Positions 9,335-20,600 of a stretch of 64,000 bases of DNA are shown piece by piece; positions within the stretch are counted from its first letter, which is position 1; every line of letters begins with the position of its first letter. The stretch lies in NCBI RefSeq assembly GCF_003259175.1, contig NZ_QGOK01000021.1:27281-91280 (forward strand), written 5' to 3'. The translations under genes were made by a program, and so were the position numbers. Below the pieces are notes generated by a model. The model ran no database searches and was not told the DNA's origin. It saw only the letters and a program-made list of their open reading frames with translations. This DNA is from Marinomonas shanghaiensis. GTDB lineage: Bacteria > Pseudomonadota > Gammaproteobacteria > Pseudomonadales > Marinomonadaceae.

Positions 9335-10677
9335 TATTAAATATTTTGTCTATTGTCGTTGCCTTGGGTCTTCTGATTACTTTTCATGAATTCGGACATT
9401 TCTTTGTTGCCCGTCGTTGCGGTGTGAAGGTGTTGCGATTTTCGGTGGGTTTTGGAAAGCCGATTTATCGTTATGTAGGAAAAACTGGAACGGAATATAC
9501 GCTGGCAATGATACCTCTTGGAGGGTATGTGCGCATGTTGGATGAGCGGGAAGGCAATGTTCCTGAATCCTTGCGTAGCCAGGCGTTTAATACAAAATCC
9601 GTCTGGCAGCGTATTGCCATTGTGGCAGCGGGGCCGATTGCCAATTTTATTTTGGCGATGGTTATTTATGCGCTAGTCGCTTTACTCGGTATTCAAGCGC
9701 TGGCGCCTAAAGTTGGCACTGTGGCGGCAAATACGCCAGTGGCGCAGACTCAGATGCAGATGGGAGACGAGCTTGTTTCTATTGCAGATCAAGCTGTTGT
9801 TTCTTGGGAAGATGTAAATTTAGTGCTAGCAGGCTTGATCGGAAAAACAGGAACCATTATCGTTCGTTATCAAGTGGATGGTAGTGATTATCAGCGAGAA
9901 GAGGCTATCCAATTAAATCGCTGGTTAGTTGGTGAGGAGCCTAATAACTTAATTCAAGCATTTGGTGTCACTCCATGGCAGCCTGAGGTGTTGCCTATTA
10001 TTGCGCAGGTGGTAGAGGGAGGGGCTGCAGCGAGTGCGGGTTTTCAGATTAATGACAGAATTCTTCGTGTAAATGATCAGTCGATATCAAATTGGCAGCA
10101 AGTCGTCGCCCTAGTGCAAGCCAGTCCAAATATGGCGCTTGATGTCGAGGTTCAACGAGGGCAAGACTTTGTTAAATTATTATTATTGCCCAAATCTACT
10201 GAGCAAAATGGTAAACTGATAGGGTATGCTGGGCTAGCTGTTGTTCCACCGCAATGGGACGAGAGTCTTGTCAGAGAGCGCCATTATGGTCCATTTGAGG
10301 CAATCTTATATGGTGTTGAGCAAACGTATAAGATGGTATCTTTGACTGTGTCTTCAGTCGGTAAGATGTTACAAGGTTTAATTTCGGTTGATAATTTATC
10401 TGGGCCGATCACGATCGCCAAGGTGGCGAGCGCCTCTGCAGATTCTGGGGTGCAGTCTTTTTTGAAATTCATGGCTTACCTAAGTGTCAGTTTAGGGGTG
10501 CTTAATTTGTTGCCTATTCCCATGTTAGATGGTGGGCATTTGGTATTTTTCGGCATTGAAGCTATACGTCGAAAGCCAGTCTCTGAAAAAATTCAGGCAA
10601 TGGCTTATCGGGTTGGTGCTTCTCTTTTATTTGCTCTAATGGCTGTTGCCATTTTTAATGATATTGCCCGCTTGTAG
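9331..10677 (+). CDS. rseP: RseP, site-2 intramembrane zinc metalloprotease
   Basis: RseP cleaves the anti-sigma factor RseA inside the membrane after DegS, releasing sigma-E during envelope stress. It also clears leftover signal peptides. The zinc motif HExxH is His19-Glu20-Phe-Gly-His23 in the first membrane segment, and the third-ligand motif LDGGH is at 399-403. Two PDZ domains lie between (roughly residues 110-200 and 205-290), and four membrane segments are expected. Length 448 matches E. coli (450). It overlaps dxr by ATGA-type coupling and precedes bamA, as in most gammaproteobacteria. Confidence 0.97.
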   Translation: MILNILSIVVALGLLITFHEFGHFFVARRCGVKVLRFSVGFGKPIYRYVGKTGTEYTLAMIPLGGYVRMLDEREGNVPESLRSQAFNTKSVWQRIAIVAAGPIANFILAMVIYALVALLGIQALAPKVGTVAANTPVAQTQMQMGDELVSIADQAVVSWEDVNLVLAGLIGKTGTIIVRYQVDGSDYQREEAIQLNRWLVGEEPNNLIQAFGVTPWQPEVLPIIAQVVEGGAAASAGFQINDRILRVNDQSISNWQQVVALVQASPNMALDVEVQRGQDFVKLLLLPKSTEQNGKLIGYAGLAVVPPQWDESLVRERHYGPFEAILYGVEQTYKMVSLTVSSVGKMLQGLISVDNLSGPITIAKVASASADSGVQSFLKFMAYLSVSLGVLNLLPIPMLDGGHLVFFGIEAIRRKPVSEKIQAMAYRVGASLLFALMAVAIFNDIARL

Positions 10678-10687
10678 AGAGGTATAT

Positions 10688-13003
10688 GTGAAAGTCGTTT
10701 CAGTAGTATTTTTGGCTTTAATAAGCGTGCAGAGTGTTGCAAAAACGGTAGAGGATGTACGAATTGATGGCTTGGTTCAAATGCCATCAGCGAGAGCATT
10801 TGATGTAATCGGCTTCGATAAAAGCGAGTCCTATGATTCGGATAAGGTTTATCAAGCAATTAGTTCTCTTTTTAACACTGGTTACTTTAGTGACATTGAT
10901 GTTTATGAAGACAACAATGTGTTGGTTTTTGATGTTGAGGAGCGCCCTTCGATTGGAAACTTGACCATTGAAGGAAATGAGCTAATAAAAACGGAAGATT
11001 TAGAGCGAGGCTTGAAATTATCTGGCTTGGAAATTGGTGAGATATACAAACCAGAAACATTGAATCAAATCGTTCAAGAGCTTCAGCGACAGTACTATGC
11101 GCTTGGTCGTTATAGCGCTAAGGTTGATATATCGGTTGAGGATATGCCGCGTAATCGTACTGCTATTGTCATTAATATCGATGAAGGCGATACGGCCAAA
11201 ATCGTTCACATCAATATTGTCGGCAACGAAGATTTTGATGAAGAAACCTTAACCAAAGACTTTGAATCAAGAGAGACAGGTTCTTGGAATCCTTTTAGCT
11301 CTGCTGATGAGTACGCTAAAGCGAAAATAGAGGGTGACATTAATACCCTGAAAAGCTTTTATTTAGACAAAGGCTATTTGGATTTTAATGTGGTTTCTAG
11401 TCAGGTGAGCTTGTCTGCGGATAAACGTGATGTCTATATCGTAATTAATGTCGAAGAAGGTAAGCCTTATAACATTAATAATGTCTCGTTAAGTGGCAGT
11501 CTGCCGATCGCGGAAGACCGTATTTGGAAACAAATTACGCAGAAAAGCGGTGATGTTTTCTCTCGTAGTGAAGTAACAAAAATCATTGAGGGTATCTCAA
11601 CGGAACTTGGTGATGATGGTTACTTATTCACCAACGTCAATGTTATCCCAGAGAAGCTAGATAATCATACCGTAAACCTGAGCTATCAAATTGCACCAGG
11701 TCCAAAGGTTTATGTGCGTCGTATTACTTTTAGCGGCAACAGTGAAACACAAGACGAAGTATTGCGTCGTGAAATGACACAGTTTGAAGGTGCTTTGGCG
11801 ACTCATTCAAAAATTCAATCTTCTAAGCGCCGTATTGAACGACTAGGCTTTTTTGGCAACGTTGACTTAAGAACTCGACCTGTTGCTGGCACCTCAGATC
11901 AAGTAGACCTAGATGTGGTGGTTCAAGAGCAGGCTTCTGGAAGTATTCAAGCGAGCATTGGTTACTCTCAAGAAGATGGTACGGTTTTGGGTTTTGGTAT
12001 TTCTAAGCGTAACTTCTTGGGGACAGGTAATAAGCTGTCTTTCAATGCGTCTCGTACGAATCAAACGGAAGATTATTCGATTAGTTATGATAACCCCTAC
12101 TTTACAGTTGACGGTGTGAGTCGTGGTTTCCAAATATTTTATAAAACCAGTGATCACGCCGATGACGATGTTGAGGATTATGACCTTGACTCTATTGGTG
12201 CGGGTGTCACTTATGGTTATCCTATTTCGGACACTCAGCGCTTGGCTTTTGGTGTAACGGTAAAAGAAAGTACGGTGAAGTTAGGTTATGACCCTTCTAA
12301 CGAAACAAAAGACTATGTAGATACTCATGGCGATAATTATGATGATGTTATTGCCAGTTTAACGTGGAGTGACAGCGACTTAGTGGGGGGGGTGTTGCCA
12401 ACAGATGGTTATTCAACCAGAGCGACCTTAGAGGTTTCTTTACCGGTGGGTGATCAAGAGTACACCAAGCTTGGTTTAACGTCTCAACGCTACTGGAGTA
12501 TGACTGAATCTAATTTGTGGTTATTCCGCCTGAAAGGTCGTTTGGGTTATGGTTCTGGGTATGGCGATACAGATACTTTACCCTTCTTTGAAAACTACTT
12601 TGCTGGCGGCTCTTATTCAGTTCGTGGCTATGGTGCGTCTTCGTTAGGACCGAAAAACTCTTATGATGCTAGCTCAACAAACAGCAGTTCTGCATTGGGC
12701 GGTAATATTTTGATGACAGGGACCGCGGAGTTGATTTTCCCTTTACCTATGGTAGAAGATCACAAATCGGTCAGAACAGCCTTGTTTTTAGACGGCGGTA
12801 ACGTATTTACTGATACTTGTTTAGCCAGTAATACTGAGTGTAATGAAGGTGTAGATTTGGCTGAGATCCGTTACAGTGTTGGTTTAAGTTGGACTTGGAT
12901 CACGCCAATTGCGCCACTGTCATTTAATTTTGCAAAACCTTTGAACTCAAAAGACGGCGACAAGACAGATTTCTTCCAGTTTCAGCTAGGCACTACTTTT
13001 TAA
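10688..13003 (+). CDS. bamA: BamA, outer-membrane protein assembly factor
   Basis: BamA is the essential Omp85-family insertase that folds beta-barrel proteins into the outer membrane. The chosen start is the GTG at 10688, after AGAGAGG, which yields a proper signal peptide (MKVVSVVFLALISVQSVAKT) and 771 residues. An in-frame ATG at 10646 lies inside rseP and would put 14 polar residues before the signal. Five POTRA domains occupy about residues 20-420, followed by the 16-strand barrel. The loop-6 motif VRGYG is at 645-649, and the protein ends in Phe, the usual outer-membrane sorting signal. It is somewhat shorter than E. coli BamA (810). skp follows. Confidence 0.97.
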   Translation: MKVVSVVFLALISVQSVAKTVEDVRIDGLVQMPSARAFDVIGFDKSESYDSDKVYQAISSLFNTGYFSDIDVYEDNNVLVFDVEERPSIGNLTIEGNELIKTEDLERGLKLSGLEIGEIYKPETLNQIVQELQRQYYALGRYSAKVDISVEDMPRNRTAIVINIDEGDTAKIVHINIVGNEDFDEETLTKDFESRETGSWNPFSSADEYAKAKIEGDINTLKSFYLDKGYLDFNVVSSQVSLSADKRDVYIVINVEEGKPYNINNVSLSGSLPIAEDRIWKQITQKSGDVFSRSEVTKIIEGISTELGDDGYLFTNVNVIPEKLDNHTVNLSYQIAPGPKVYVRRITFSGNSETQDEVLRREMTQFEGALATHSKIQSSKRRIERLGFFGNVDLRTRPVAGTSDQVDLDVVVQEQASGSIQASIGYSQEDGTVLGFGISKRNFLGTGNKLSFNASRTNQTEDYSISYDNPYFTVDGVSRGFQIFYKTSDHADDDVEDYDLDSIGAGVTYGYPISDTQRLAFGVTVKESTVKLGYDPSNETKDYVDTHGDNYDDVIASLTWSDSDLVGGVLPTDGYSTRATLEVSLPVGDQEYTKLGLTSQRYWSMTESNLWLFRLKGRLGYGSGYGDTDTLPFFENYFAGGSYSVRGYGASSLGPKNSYDASSTNSSSALGGNILMTGTAELIFPLPMVEDHKSVRTALFLDGGNVFTDTCLASNTECNEGVDLAEIRYSVGLSWTWITPIAPLSFNFAKPLNSKDGDKTDFFQFQLGTTF

Positions 13004-13032
13004 TTTAGATGGCTTTTTTAGTAGGATTTAAA

Positions 13033-13527
13033 ATGAAAAAAACAGTAATGATTATTTTTGCTTTATGTTTTATAGGCAGTGTACAAGCAACAGAAGTGGC
13101 TGTGGTCGACTTTAGAGCGGCCCTTTTGCAAAGTAGCATTGGTCAAGAAGCGGCTAAGGAGCCTAAACAAAAAGTAGCGGCTATGGATGCTCGTTTGAAA
13201 AAAGAGCAAGAAGATCTTGAAGCGTCAGCGCAAAACTTAAAACGTGATGAATTGACTTTGTCTGAAGACGAATTCAAGAAACGTCGTCAGCAATTAGGAG
13301 AGCGTCAAAATCAGGTGCGAGCGTTGGCGGCTAATATGCAGCGCCAAGCAAAAGAGCTTGAGCAGCAACTTATACAGTCTTTGACGCCAAAAGGCGAAGC
13401 GGCTCTAAAAGCTTTGATTGAAGAGCGAAAACTGGACTTAGTATTAAATAGGCAGCTAAGTTTATATGCTAACGCGGATGCAGACATAACTGACGAACTC
13501 GTAAAACGTATTAATAAGGACAATTAA
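13033..13527 (+). CDS. skp: Skp/OmpH family periplasmic chaperone
   Basis: Skp is a trimeric, jellyfish-shaped chaperone that carries unfolded outer-membrane proteins across the periplasm to BamA. The start at 13033 follows TAGGATTTAAA and gives a clean signal peptide ending GSVQA-TE. The mature protein is almost all charged helix (about residues 40-130, rich in Lys, Glu and Gln), matching the long coiled-coil arms. The product is 164 residues (E. coli 161). An in-frame ATG at 13009 would spoil the signal peptide and is rejected. It lies between bamA and lpxD, the standard position. Confidence 0.95.
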   Translation: MKKTVMIIFALCFIGSVQATEVAVVDFRAALLQSSIGQEAAKEPKQKVAAMDARLKKEQEDLEASAQNLKRDELTLSEDEFKKRRQQLGERQNQVRALAANMQRQAKELEQQLIQSLTPKGEAALKALIEERKLDLVLNRQLSLYANADADITDELVKRINKDN

Positions 13528-13530
13528 TCT

Positions 13531-14562
13531 ATGAGTTATACTCTAGGGCAGTTGGCAGCCAATGTTCACGGTATGGTGAAAGGTGATGAAAGCCTTGTTA
13601 TCGAAAAGTTAGGAACGCTCGAGAAAGCCACTGAGCAGGAATTGAGCTTCCTAGCAAACCCTAAGTACCAGAATCATTTAGCGACTACCTCCGCAGGAGC
13701 CGTACTCGTTAAGACAGAAGAGCTGGCTCAATTAGTGGATAATGCCATTATTGTTCCAAATCCTTACCTAGCGTTCGCTCAGTTGTCACATTTATTTGTT
13801 CCTGCTACACAGTGTTGGTCTGGTGTTCACCAGAGTGCCGTGGTGTCATCGAATGCGTCTTTAGGGAATGATGTAACAATAGGTCCTAACGCCGTCATTG
13901 ATGATGGTGCTATCATTGGCGATGGCTGCGTTATCGGTGCTGGTTGTGTTATCGGGCGAGGCGCTGTAATAGGCCAAAATACGCGTTTATATCCAAATGT
14001 TACTCTCTATCATGATGTCATGATTGGAGAATCTTGTATCATTCACAGTGGTACTGTAATTGGTGCTGATGGGTTTGGTTTTGCACCTGATCAGGGGCGC
14101 TGGGAAAAAATTGACCAACTAGGCTCTGTGATTATCGGTCATCGTGTTGAGATTGGCGCGAATACAACAATTGATCGCGGAGCCATTGAAAATACGCTAA
14201 TTGGTAATGGGGTTATCATAGATAATCAAGTTCAAATTGCTCATAACGTTATAATTGGTGATAATACGGCAGTTGCTGGGTGTGTCGGTATCGCTGGCAG
14301 TACAAAGATAGGTGCTTTTTGTACCATCTCTGGGGGCGCTGGCCTTGCTGGGCATCTCACTATAGCGGATCACGTTCATATTACCGCGATGACTATGGTA
14401 ACTAAGTCTATTTCTGAGGCCGGCTCATACTCTTCAGGTATGGGTATGGAGCCAACCGCTAAATGGCGACGCTCTGCCGCAAGATTTAGAAGAATTGATA
14501 GTATGGCGAAGCAGATTTCGAAATTGGAACAACAAATTAAAAAGCTTTCAGATAAAGGTTGA
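13531..14562 (+). CDS. lpxD: UDP-3-O-(3-hydroxyacyl)glucosamine N-acyltransferase
   Basis: LpxD adds the N-linked 3-hydroxyacyl chain in the third step of lipid A synthesis. It is a trimeric left-handed beta-helix enzyme, and the hexapeptide repeats (for example IGPNAVIDDGAIIGDGCVIGAG) fill residues about 105-300. The catalytic histidine is in the VQIAHNVIIGDNT segment. An N-terminal uridine-binding domain precedes the helix, and a C-terminal helix (MAKQISKLEQQIKKL) ends the protein. Length 343 matches E. coli (341). It starts 3 bases after skp and is followed 6 bases later by fabZ. Confidence 0.97.
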   Translation: MSYTLGQLAANVHGMVKGDESLVIEKLGTLEKATEQELSFLANPKYQNHLATTSAGAVLVKTEELAQLVDNAIIVPNPYLAFAQLSHLFVPATQCWSGVHQSAVVSSNASLGNDVTIGPNAVIDDGAIIGDGCVIGAGCVIGRGAVIGQNTRLYPNVTLYHDVMIGESCIIHSGTVIGADGFGFAPDQGRWEKIDQLGSVIIGHRVEIGANTTIDRGAIENTLIGNGVIIDNQVQIAHNVIIGDNTAVAGCVGIAGSTKIGAFCTISGGAGLAGHLTIADHVHITAMTMVTKSISEAGSYSSGMGMEPTAKWRRSAARFRRIDSMAKQISKLEQQIKKLSDKG

Positions 14563-14568
14563 TGTTTA

Positions 14569-15006
14569 ATGATGGACGTAAATGAAATTCGTCAGTATTT
14601 ACCTCATAGGTACCCATTTTTACTAGTAGATCGTGTTGTTGAGATAAATCTGAACGATTCCATTATTGCCTATAAAAATGTAACAATAAATGAGCCTTTT
14701 TTTAATGGCCATTTTCCCAATCACCCAGTGATGCCAGGTGTGCTTATTATTGAAGCCATGGCACAGGCTGCTGGTATATTGGGCTTTAAAACAATGGATA
14801 AGAAGCCGGAAGACGGCTCTATTTATTATTTTGTTGGTGCTGATAACACACGTTTTAAACGTCCTGTTGTGCCTGGGGACCGTTTGCAATTAGAGGCAAA
14901 GATCGTTGCTGAAAAGCGTGGTATTTGGAAGTTTGAATGTAGAGCAACCGTTGATGGACAGTTGGCTTGCTCTGCGACTATTTTGTGTGCAGACAGGAAA
15001 ATATAG
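14569..15006 (+). CDS. fabZ: 3-hydroxyacyl-ACP dehydratase FabZ
   Basis: FabZ removes water from 3-hydroxyacyl-ACP in fatty acid elongation and competes with LpxA and LpxD for the hydroxyacyl substrate. This explains its place between their genes. The hot-dog fold catalytic histidine is in [15 protein letters not shown] and the glutamate is in [10 protein letters not shown]. The product is 145 residues (E. coli 151). Two ATGs lie side by side at 14569 and 14572 and either may be used. The stop codon overlaps the lpxA GTG start (TAGTG), so translation is coupled. Confidence 0.97.
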   Translation: MMDVNEIRQYLPHRYPFLLVDRVVEINLNDSIIAYKNVTINEPFFNGHFPNHPVMPGVLIIEAMAQAAGILGFKTMDKKPEDGSIYYFVGADNTRFKRPVVPGDRLQLEAKIVAEKRGIWKFECRATVDGQLACSATILCADRKI

Positions 15007-15782
15007 TGGCGATACATCCAACTACTTTAATCGATTCGAAAGCAGAGATTGATCCCAGTGTGGAGATTGGTCCTTTTTGTGTGATCGGGCCGAATGTAAA
15101 AATTGGTGCTGGTAGTGTTATTAAGTCTCATGTTGTTATTAATGGTCACACAACAATCGGATCTAATAATCAAATTTATCAGTTTGCCTCTGTTGGAGAG
15201 GCGAACCAAGACAAAAAGTATAAGGGTGAACCGACACAGCTTGTTATTGGTGATAGTAATGTCATCCGTGAAAATGCAACGATTCATCGTGGCACCATTC
15301 AGGATAAAGGTATTACTGTGATTGGTAGCCATAACTTGTTTATGGCAAGCACGCATGTTGGGCATGACTGTATTGTGGGAGACCATAACATAATGGCTAA
15401 TTTTGCGGCATTAGCAGGTCATGTTCGAGTGGGCGATCACGTGATTCTGGGTGGTTATACGGGAATTCACCAGTTTTGTCAGGTTAACTCTTTTAGTATG
15501 TGTGGCATGGGGTCTATGGTTTCCAAAGACGTACCTCGGTACATCATGGTTTCTGGTAGTCCAGCAAAAGCTCATGGAATGAATTTTGAGGGGATGCGAC
15601 GTAGAGGCATGTCAGCAGACGTTATTCGAGCGTTGCGCACAGCATACAAGACAGTCTACCTCAAAGGTTTGACCCTAGAAGCGGCATTGCGGGAGTTGGA
15701 AAAAGAAGGTGTGTTTAGCATCCCTGAGGTCGTTGATTTCACCCTGTCAATTCGGCAGTCAAAACGTGGCATCGTCCGATAG
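15006..15782 (+). CDS. lpxA: Acyl-ACP--UDP-N-acetylglucosamine O-acyltransferase
   Basis: LpxA performs the first step of lipid A synthesis, moving a 3-hydroxyacyl chain to the 3-OH of UDP-GlcNAc. The hexapeptide beta-helix begins at once (IHPTTLIDSKAEIDPSVEIG), and the catalytic histidine is in ASTHVGHDCIVGDH. I place the start at GTG 15006, which overlaps the fabZ stop and gives 258 residues (E. coli 262). An ATG 39 bases upstream inside fabZ gives residues foreign to the family and is rejected. A terminator follows the gene. Confidence 0.96.
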   Translation: MAIHPTTLIDSKAEIDPSVEIGPFCVIGPNVKIGAGSVIKSHVVINGHTTIGSNNQIYQFASVGEANQDKKYKGEPTQLVIGDSNVIRENATIHRGTIQDKGITVIGSHNLFMASTHVGHDCIVGDHNIMANFAALAGHVRVGDHVILGGYTGIHQFCQVNSFSMCGMGSMVSKDVPRYIMVSGSPAKAHGMNFEGMRRRGMSADVIRALRTAYKTVYLKGLTLEAALRELEKEGVFSIPEVVDFTLSIRQSKRGIVR

Positions 15783-15801
15783 ACGTCATATTTTTTAAAA
15801 G

Positions 15802-15829
15802 AAAACCCCGGACTGTTTCGGGGTTTTTT
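15802..15829 (+). terminator. Intrinsic terminator after lpxA
   Basis: AAAACCCCG (15802-15810) pairs with CGGGGTTTT (15819-15827) across an 8-base loop, with a T-run through 15829. It separates lpxA from lpxB by a hairpin; lpxB starts 19 bases later, so read-through or an overlapping promoter is likely. Confidence 0.85.
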
Positions 15830-15847
15830 ATTATAGAGGTTAGATAA

Positions 15848-17008
15848 ATGCAAGTGACGTCTGTAACACGTTATGTATTGGTGGCTGGTGAAGCATCGGG
15901 TGATATTTTAGGTGCTAACTTAATAGCGCATCTAAAGGCGTTGCAGCCAGATGCTACATTCGAAGGGATTGGTGGGCCGTTAATGGAAGCGCAAGGCTTT
16001 AAAAGCTTGGTTCCAATGGATCGTCTTTCTGTGATGGGGTTAGTGGAGGTTTTGGGGCGTTTACGAGAATTGCTTGGTATTCGAAAACGTTTGTACACTG
16101 CTTGCTTGCAGAACCCACCAACGGCTTTTATAGGGATAGATTCTCCTGACTTTAATATGCCTTTAGCTCGTAAGCTTAAACAGGCAGGCATACCAACAGT
16201 ACATTATGTTAGCCCTTCAGTATGGGCATGGCGCCAGAAGCGCATTTTTAATATTAAAAAATCCATTGATCTGATGTTAGCTTTGTTTCCCTTTGAACTG
16301 CCTATTTATCATCAACATGATATTCCTGTTGTTTGTGTTGGTCATACACTAGCGGATGACATTCCCTTTGAAAGTGACGCAGGTGCTGCGAGACAAGTCC
16401 TGGGATTGGAAGGGATTAATAAGGGACCAGTATTTGCTATTTTACCGGGTTCTAGGGAAGGTGAAGTCGCGCGTTTGGCTCCTTTGTTTATAGAAGCGAT
16501 GAAGCTCATTAAACAAAAGGAGACGAATGCTACTTTTTTAATACCGGCTGCGAACGCTGAACGACGATTACAGATAGAAGCCATATTGCAAGAAGCCAAC
16601 GCTGAAGCCATTTTAATCAATGGTCAGTCCAGAACCGTAATGATGGCTGCAGATGCTATTTTATTGGCTTCTGGAACGGCTGCGTTAGAAGCTATGCTGG
16701 TTAAACGGCCGATGGTTGTTTCTTATCGAGTGAATAAACTCACCTACGCTATTATGAAAAGAATGGTGAAAGTACCCTATGTTTCGTTGCCTAATCTGCT
16801 GGCCAACGAGACGTTGGTGCCAGAGTTGTTACAAGATGCTGCGACGCCTGCTAATTTAGCAACGCGTTTATTGCAGACTTGGCGCTCTTTTACCGGTGAT
16901 AAAGCGATTCAGGCTAAGTATCTAGATTTGCATAAATTGCTGCGTAGGGATGCGGGTGAGCAAGCCGCTCAGGCTATTATTTCTATGCTGAACAAAGAGG
17001 CAAAATAA
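15848..17008 (+). CDS. lpxB: Lipid-A-disaccharide synthase
   Basis: LpxB joins lipid X to UDP-2,3-diacylglucosamine to form the lipid A disaccharide at the inner face of the inner membrane. It is a GT-B fold glycosyltransferase of family 19. Recognisable segments are [14 protein letters not shown] near the N terminus, [29 protein letters not shown] and [11 protein letters not shown]. The product is 386 residues (E. coli 382). The ATG at 15848 follows AGAGGTTAGATAA. The stop overlaps the rnhB start by one base (TAATG). Confidence 0.97.
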   Translation: MQVTSVTRYVLVAGEASGDILGANLIAHLKALQPDATFEGIGGPLMEAQGFKSLVPMDRLSVMGLVEVLGRLRELLGIRKRLYTACLQNPPTAFIGIDSPDFNMPLARKLKQAGIPTVHYVSPSVWAWRQKRIFNIKKSIDLMLALFPFELPIYHQHDIPVVCVGHTLADDIPFESDAGAARQVLGLEGINKGPVFAILPGSREGEVARLAPLFIEAMKLIKQKETNATFLIPAANAERRLQIEAILQEANAEAILINGQSRTVMMAADAILLASGTAALEAMLVKRPMVVSYRVNKLTYAIMKRMVKVPYVSLPNLLANETLVPELLQDAATPANLATRLLQTWRSFTGDKAIQAKYLDLHKLLRRDAGEQAAQAIISMLNKEAK

Positions 17009-17607
17009 TGGAGCCTTTTGTTAGTCAGGTATACTTTGGTGATTTGTTGGCTGGTGTGGATGAAGCAGGCCGTGGGCCATTGGCAGGCGAGGTCGTTGCC
17101 GCGGCGGTGATTTTAGACCCAGCACGTCCTATTAAAGGGTTAGCGGATTCAAAAAAGCTCAGTGAAAAAAAACGTGACGCTTTATTCGTTGAGATAAAAG
17201 AGAAAGCTTTAGCGTATGGTATCGCCAGTGCCACGATAGAAGAAATCGATACGATCAATATTCTTCATGCCAGCATGTTAGCCATGTCTCGAGCCGTTGC
17301 TTTGCTTTCGGTTGTGCCAGAGCACGTTCTTGTTGATGGTAATCGTATACCACTAAATTTACCTTGTTCAGCGGAAGCGGTTGTGAAAGGCGATGCGCGA
17401 CAGGCAGCGATTTCAGCGGCGTCTATTTTGGCAAAAGTCACTCGAGATAGAGACATTACTGAAGCCGCAGACATTTACCCACAATATGGTTTTGAAAAGC
17501 ATAAGGGTTACCCGACAGCCTTGCATTTAGACGCAATTCGAAAGCATGGTATCACGCCGATTCATAGACGTAGTTTTGGCCCAGTTAAGAAGATTTTAGA
17601 GGGATAA
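17008..17607 (+). CDS. rnhB: Ribonuclease HII
   Basis: RNase HII cuts the RNA strand of RNA-DNA hybrids and starts removal of single ribonucleotides from DNA. The active-site Asp-Glu pair is in the motif [14 protein letters not shown] near residues 16-29. Other family segments are [19 protein letters not shown] and [21 protein letters not shown]. Length 199 matches E. coli (198). It is translationally coupled to lpxB and followed 4 bases later by dnaE, a conserved lpxB-rnhB-dnaE order. Confidence 0.97.
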   Translation: MEPFVSQVYFGDLLAGVDEAGRGPLAGEVVAAAVILDPARPIKGLADSKKLSEKKRDALFVEIKEKALAYGIASATIEEIDTINILHASMLAMSRAVALLSVVPEHVLVDGNRIPLNLPCSAEAVVKGDARQAAISAASILAKVTRDRDITEAADIYPQYGFEKHKGYPTALHLDAIRKHGITPIHRRSFGPVKKILEG

Positions 17608-17611
17608 TATT

Positions 17612-20600
17612 TTGTCCACATCATTTATACATCTGCGAGTCCATACGGAATTTTCTCTAGTCGATGGCTTGGTAAAAATCAAAGGCTTACTTGGTACAAC
17701 CGAGTTCATGTCTATGCCTGCTGTTGCCATTACGGATGAGAATAACCTTTGTGGTTTTGTGCGTTTTTATAAAGGGGCGATGGAAAAAGGCATCAAACCC
17801 ATTTGTGGTGCCGATGTCATGGTGGCTGAAGATGATGAAGTGGAAGCGCGATACCGCTTTACTCTATTAGCAACCTCTAATAAAGGTTATAAAAACATTA
17901 TTGCCATTATTTCAAAAGGTTATCAGCTAGGGCAAGTTGAAGGGCGCCCGATTATCCAGCGTGAATGGATCGAGTCCCATAGTGAAGATGTAATTGCCTT
18001 GTCTGGTGCGGGGTTTGGCGACATTGGATATTTACTACAGAAAGGTCGTTATGAGCAGGCTAAAAGCAGAATGGCCCATTGGATGTCTGTATTTCCTGAT
18101 CGTTTTTATATTGAACTACAACGTACCAGTCGTCCGGGAGAAGAAAGTTATATACACGCGGTAGTGCCTTTGGCAAGTGAGCTTGATTGCCCTGTTGTGG
18201 CCACTAATGATGTGCGCTTTTTAAAACGTGAAAACTTCGAAGCACATGAAGCTCGTGTGTGTATTCATGATGGCGTGACCTTGGATGATCCACGCCGCAA
18301 GCGTCGTTATTCCGAAGAGCAATACTTCAAAACGCCAGAAGAAATGGCGGAGTTATTTCAAGACATTCCTGAAGCATTAGAAAATACGGTAGAAATTGCT
18401 AAGCGCTGCAGTGTTGATGTGCTGTTAGGCGAGTATTTTTTGCCAGACTATCCTGTGCCTGAAGGCATGACAATGGCAGAGTTTTTTAGCAAAATTTCTT
18501 ATGACGGTTTGGTGGAGCGCTTTAATTTCCTGACCAAAAAATACGGTGAGCGAATTGAAAAACGTCGTCAGGAGTATTGGGATCGTTTGGATTTTGAGTT
18601 AACCATCATTAATCAAATGGGGTTTCCTGGTTATTTTTTAATCGTAATGGACTTCATTCAGTGGGCGAAAGACAACGGCATACCGGTGGGTCCTGGTCGT
18701 GGTTCTGGTGCTGGCTCGTTGGTCGCTTACGCACTTAAAATTACAGACCTTGACCCACTCGAATATGACTTACTATTTGAGCGATTCTTGAACCCAGAAC
18801 GGGTCTCTATGCCGGATTTTGATATCGATTTTTGCATGGATAATCGTGATCGCGTGATTGATTATGTGTCTCGCACTTACGGTCGAGATGCGGTCTCTCA
18901 GATCATTACTTTTGGTGCGATGGCGGCAAAAGCGGTAGTGCGAGACGTCGCTAGGGTGCAGGGCAAGCCCTACAGTTTGGGCGATAAATTATCGAAGCTG
19001 ATTCCGTTTGAAATTGGTATGACGCTTAAAAAAGCCTTGGAAGAAGAACCTGCGTTACCAGAGTTTTTAGCGGGTGATGAAGACGCCGCAGAAGTGATGG
19101 AAATGGCCATTTCTTTGGAAGGTGTGGTGCGTAATTTTGGTAAGCATGCTGGTGGTGTGGTTATTGCTCCCACTAAACTCATTGATTTTGCGCCACTTTA
19201 TTGTGAAGAAGATGGCTCGGGTCTGGTTACTCAATACGATAAAAACGACGTTGAAGAAGCGGGTCTCGTAAAGTTCGACTTTTTGGGTCTTAAAACCTTA
19301 ACCGTTGTCGATTGGGCCGTTAAAAACATTGATACCATTAACGCGTTAGAGGGTAAGCCACCGCTCGATATTTCTTTGATCGACTTGGAAGATAGGTCCA
19401 CCTATGACCTACTGAAACGAGCTGAAACTACTGCGGTATTCCAGCTGGAATCCCGCGGCATGAAAGAGTTAATTAAGAAGCTTTTGCCATCGCGCTTTGA
19501 GGACATTATCGCCTTGGTAGCCTTGTATCGTCCTGGGCCTTTGGGTTCTGGCATGGTGGACGATTTTATCAACCGTAAGCACGGTCGAGCCGAGTTGGCT
19601 TTCCCGCATCCTGATTATCAGCATCAAGACTTGATACCTGTGTTGGAGCCAACCTACGGCATTATCTTGTATCAAGAGCAAGTAATGCAGATTGCTCAGG
19701 TGTTGGCTAAATTTTCACTTGGTGGTGCCGATTTGTTACGTCGTGCCATGGGTAAAAAGAAACCTGAGGTTATGGCCGAGCAGCGTTTGATCTTCATGGA
19801 AGGCGCGCTTAAAAACAATATTGATAAAGATCTGTCAGGTAACATCTTTGACTTGATGGAGAAGTTTGCCGGTTATGGTTTTAACAAGTCCCACTCGGCA
19901 GCGTATGCCCTTGTTTCTTATCAAACCGCTTGGTTGAAAAATCATTATCCAGCGCCTTTTATGGCCGCGGTTTTGTCTGCAGATATGCAAAACACCGATA
20001 AGATCGTTATCTTCATTGAAGAATGTCGATCTATGGCGCTCGCGCTAGAACTGCCTAACGTGAATGAGTCTGTTTATAAATTTACCGTTAATCCGAAAGG
20101 CGCCATCGTTTATGGCCTTGGTGCGATTAAAGGCGTGGGTGAAGGACCAATTGAAGCGATCGTTGAGGCTCGTAAAGAGGGGCCATTTGAGCATATTTTT
20201 GATTTCTGCCAACGTGTCGGTAAAAAGGTAAACAAGCGTGTCATGGAAGCGTTAGTGCGTTCTGGTGCCTTCGATACCATAGGTCCGAATCGCGCTACCT
20301 TGTTTGCTTGCATAGATGAAGCGCTGAAAAGAGCCGTGCAGGATGCAAAAAACCAAGACGCTGGTATGATGGACTTATTTGGTGTTGCGGTAGAAGAAAA
20401 TGCGCAGGACGCTTACAAAGAAATAGGCATTCAGCATGAATGGACGCCGCGTCAGCGTCTTGATGGTGAAAAAGATACGCTTGGCTTGTATGTGACAGGT
20501 CACCCGATTGATGAATATGAGAAAGAGATTCGTCGCTTTGTTCGTTCAAAAATTGTGGATTTACAACCTAAGCGTGGTGATACACAGATTATGGCGGGTT

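Noticed and set aside
15027..15386. 119-residue open frame on the minus strand inside lpxA
   Set aside because: It mirrors the lpxA hexapeptide repeats and has no start signal.
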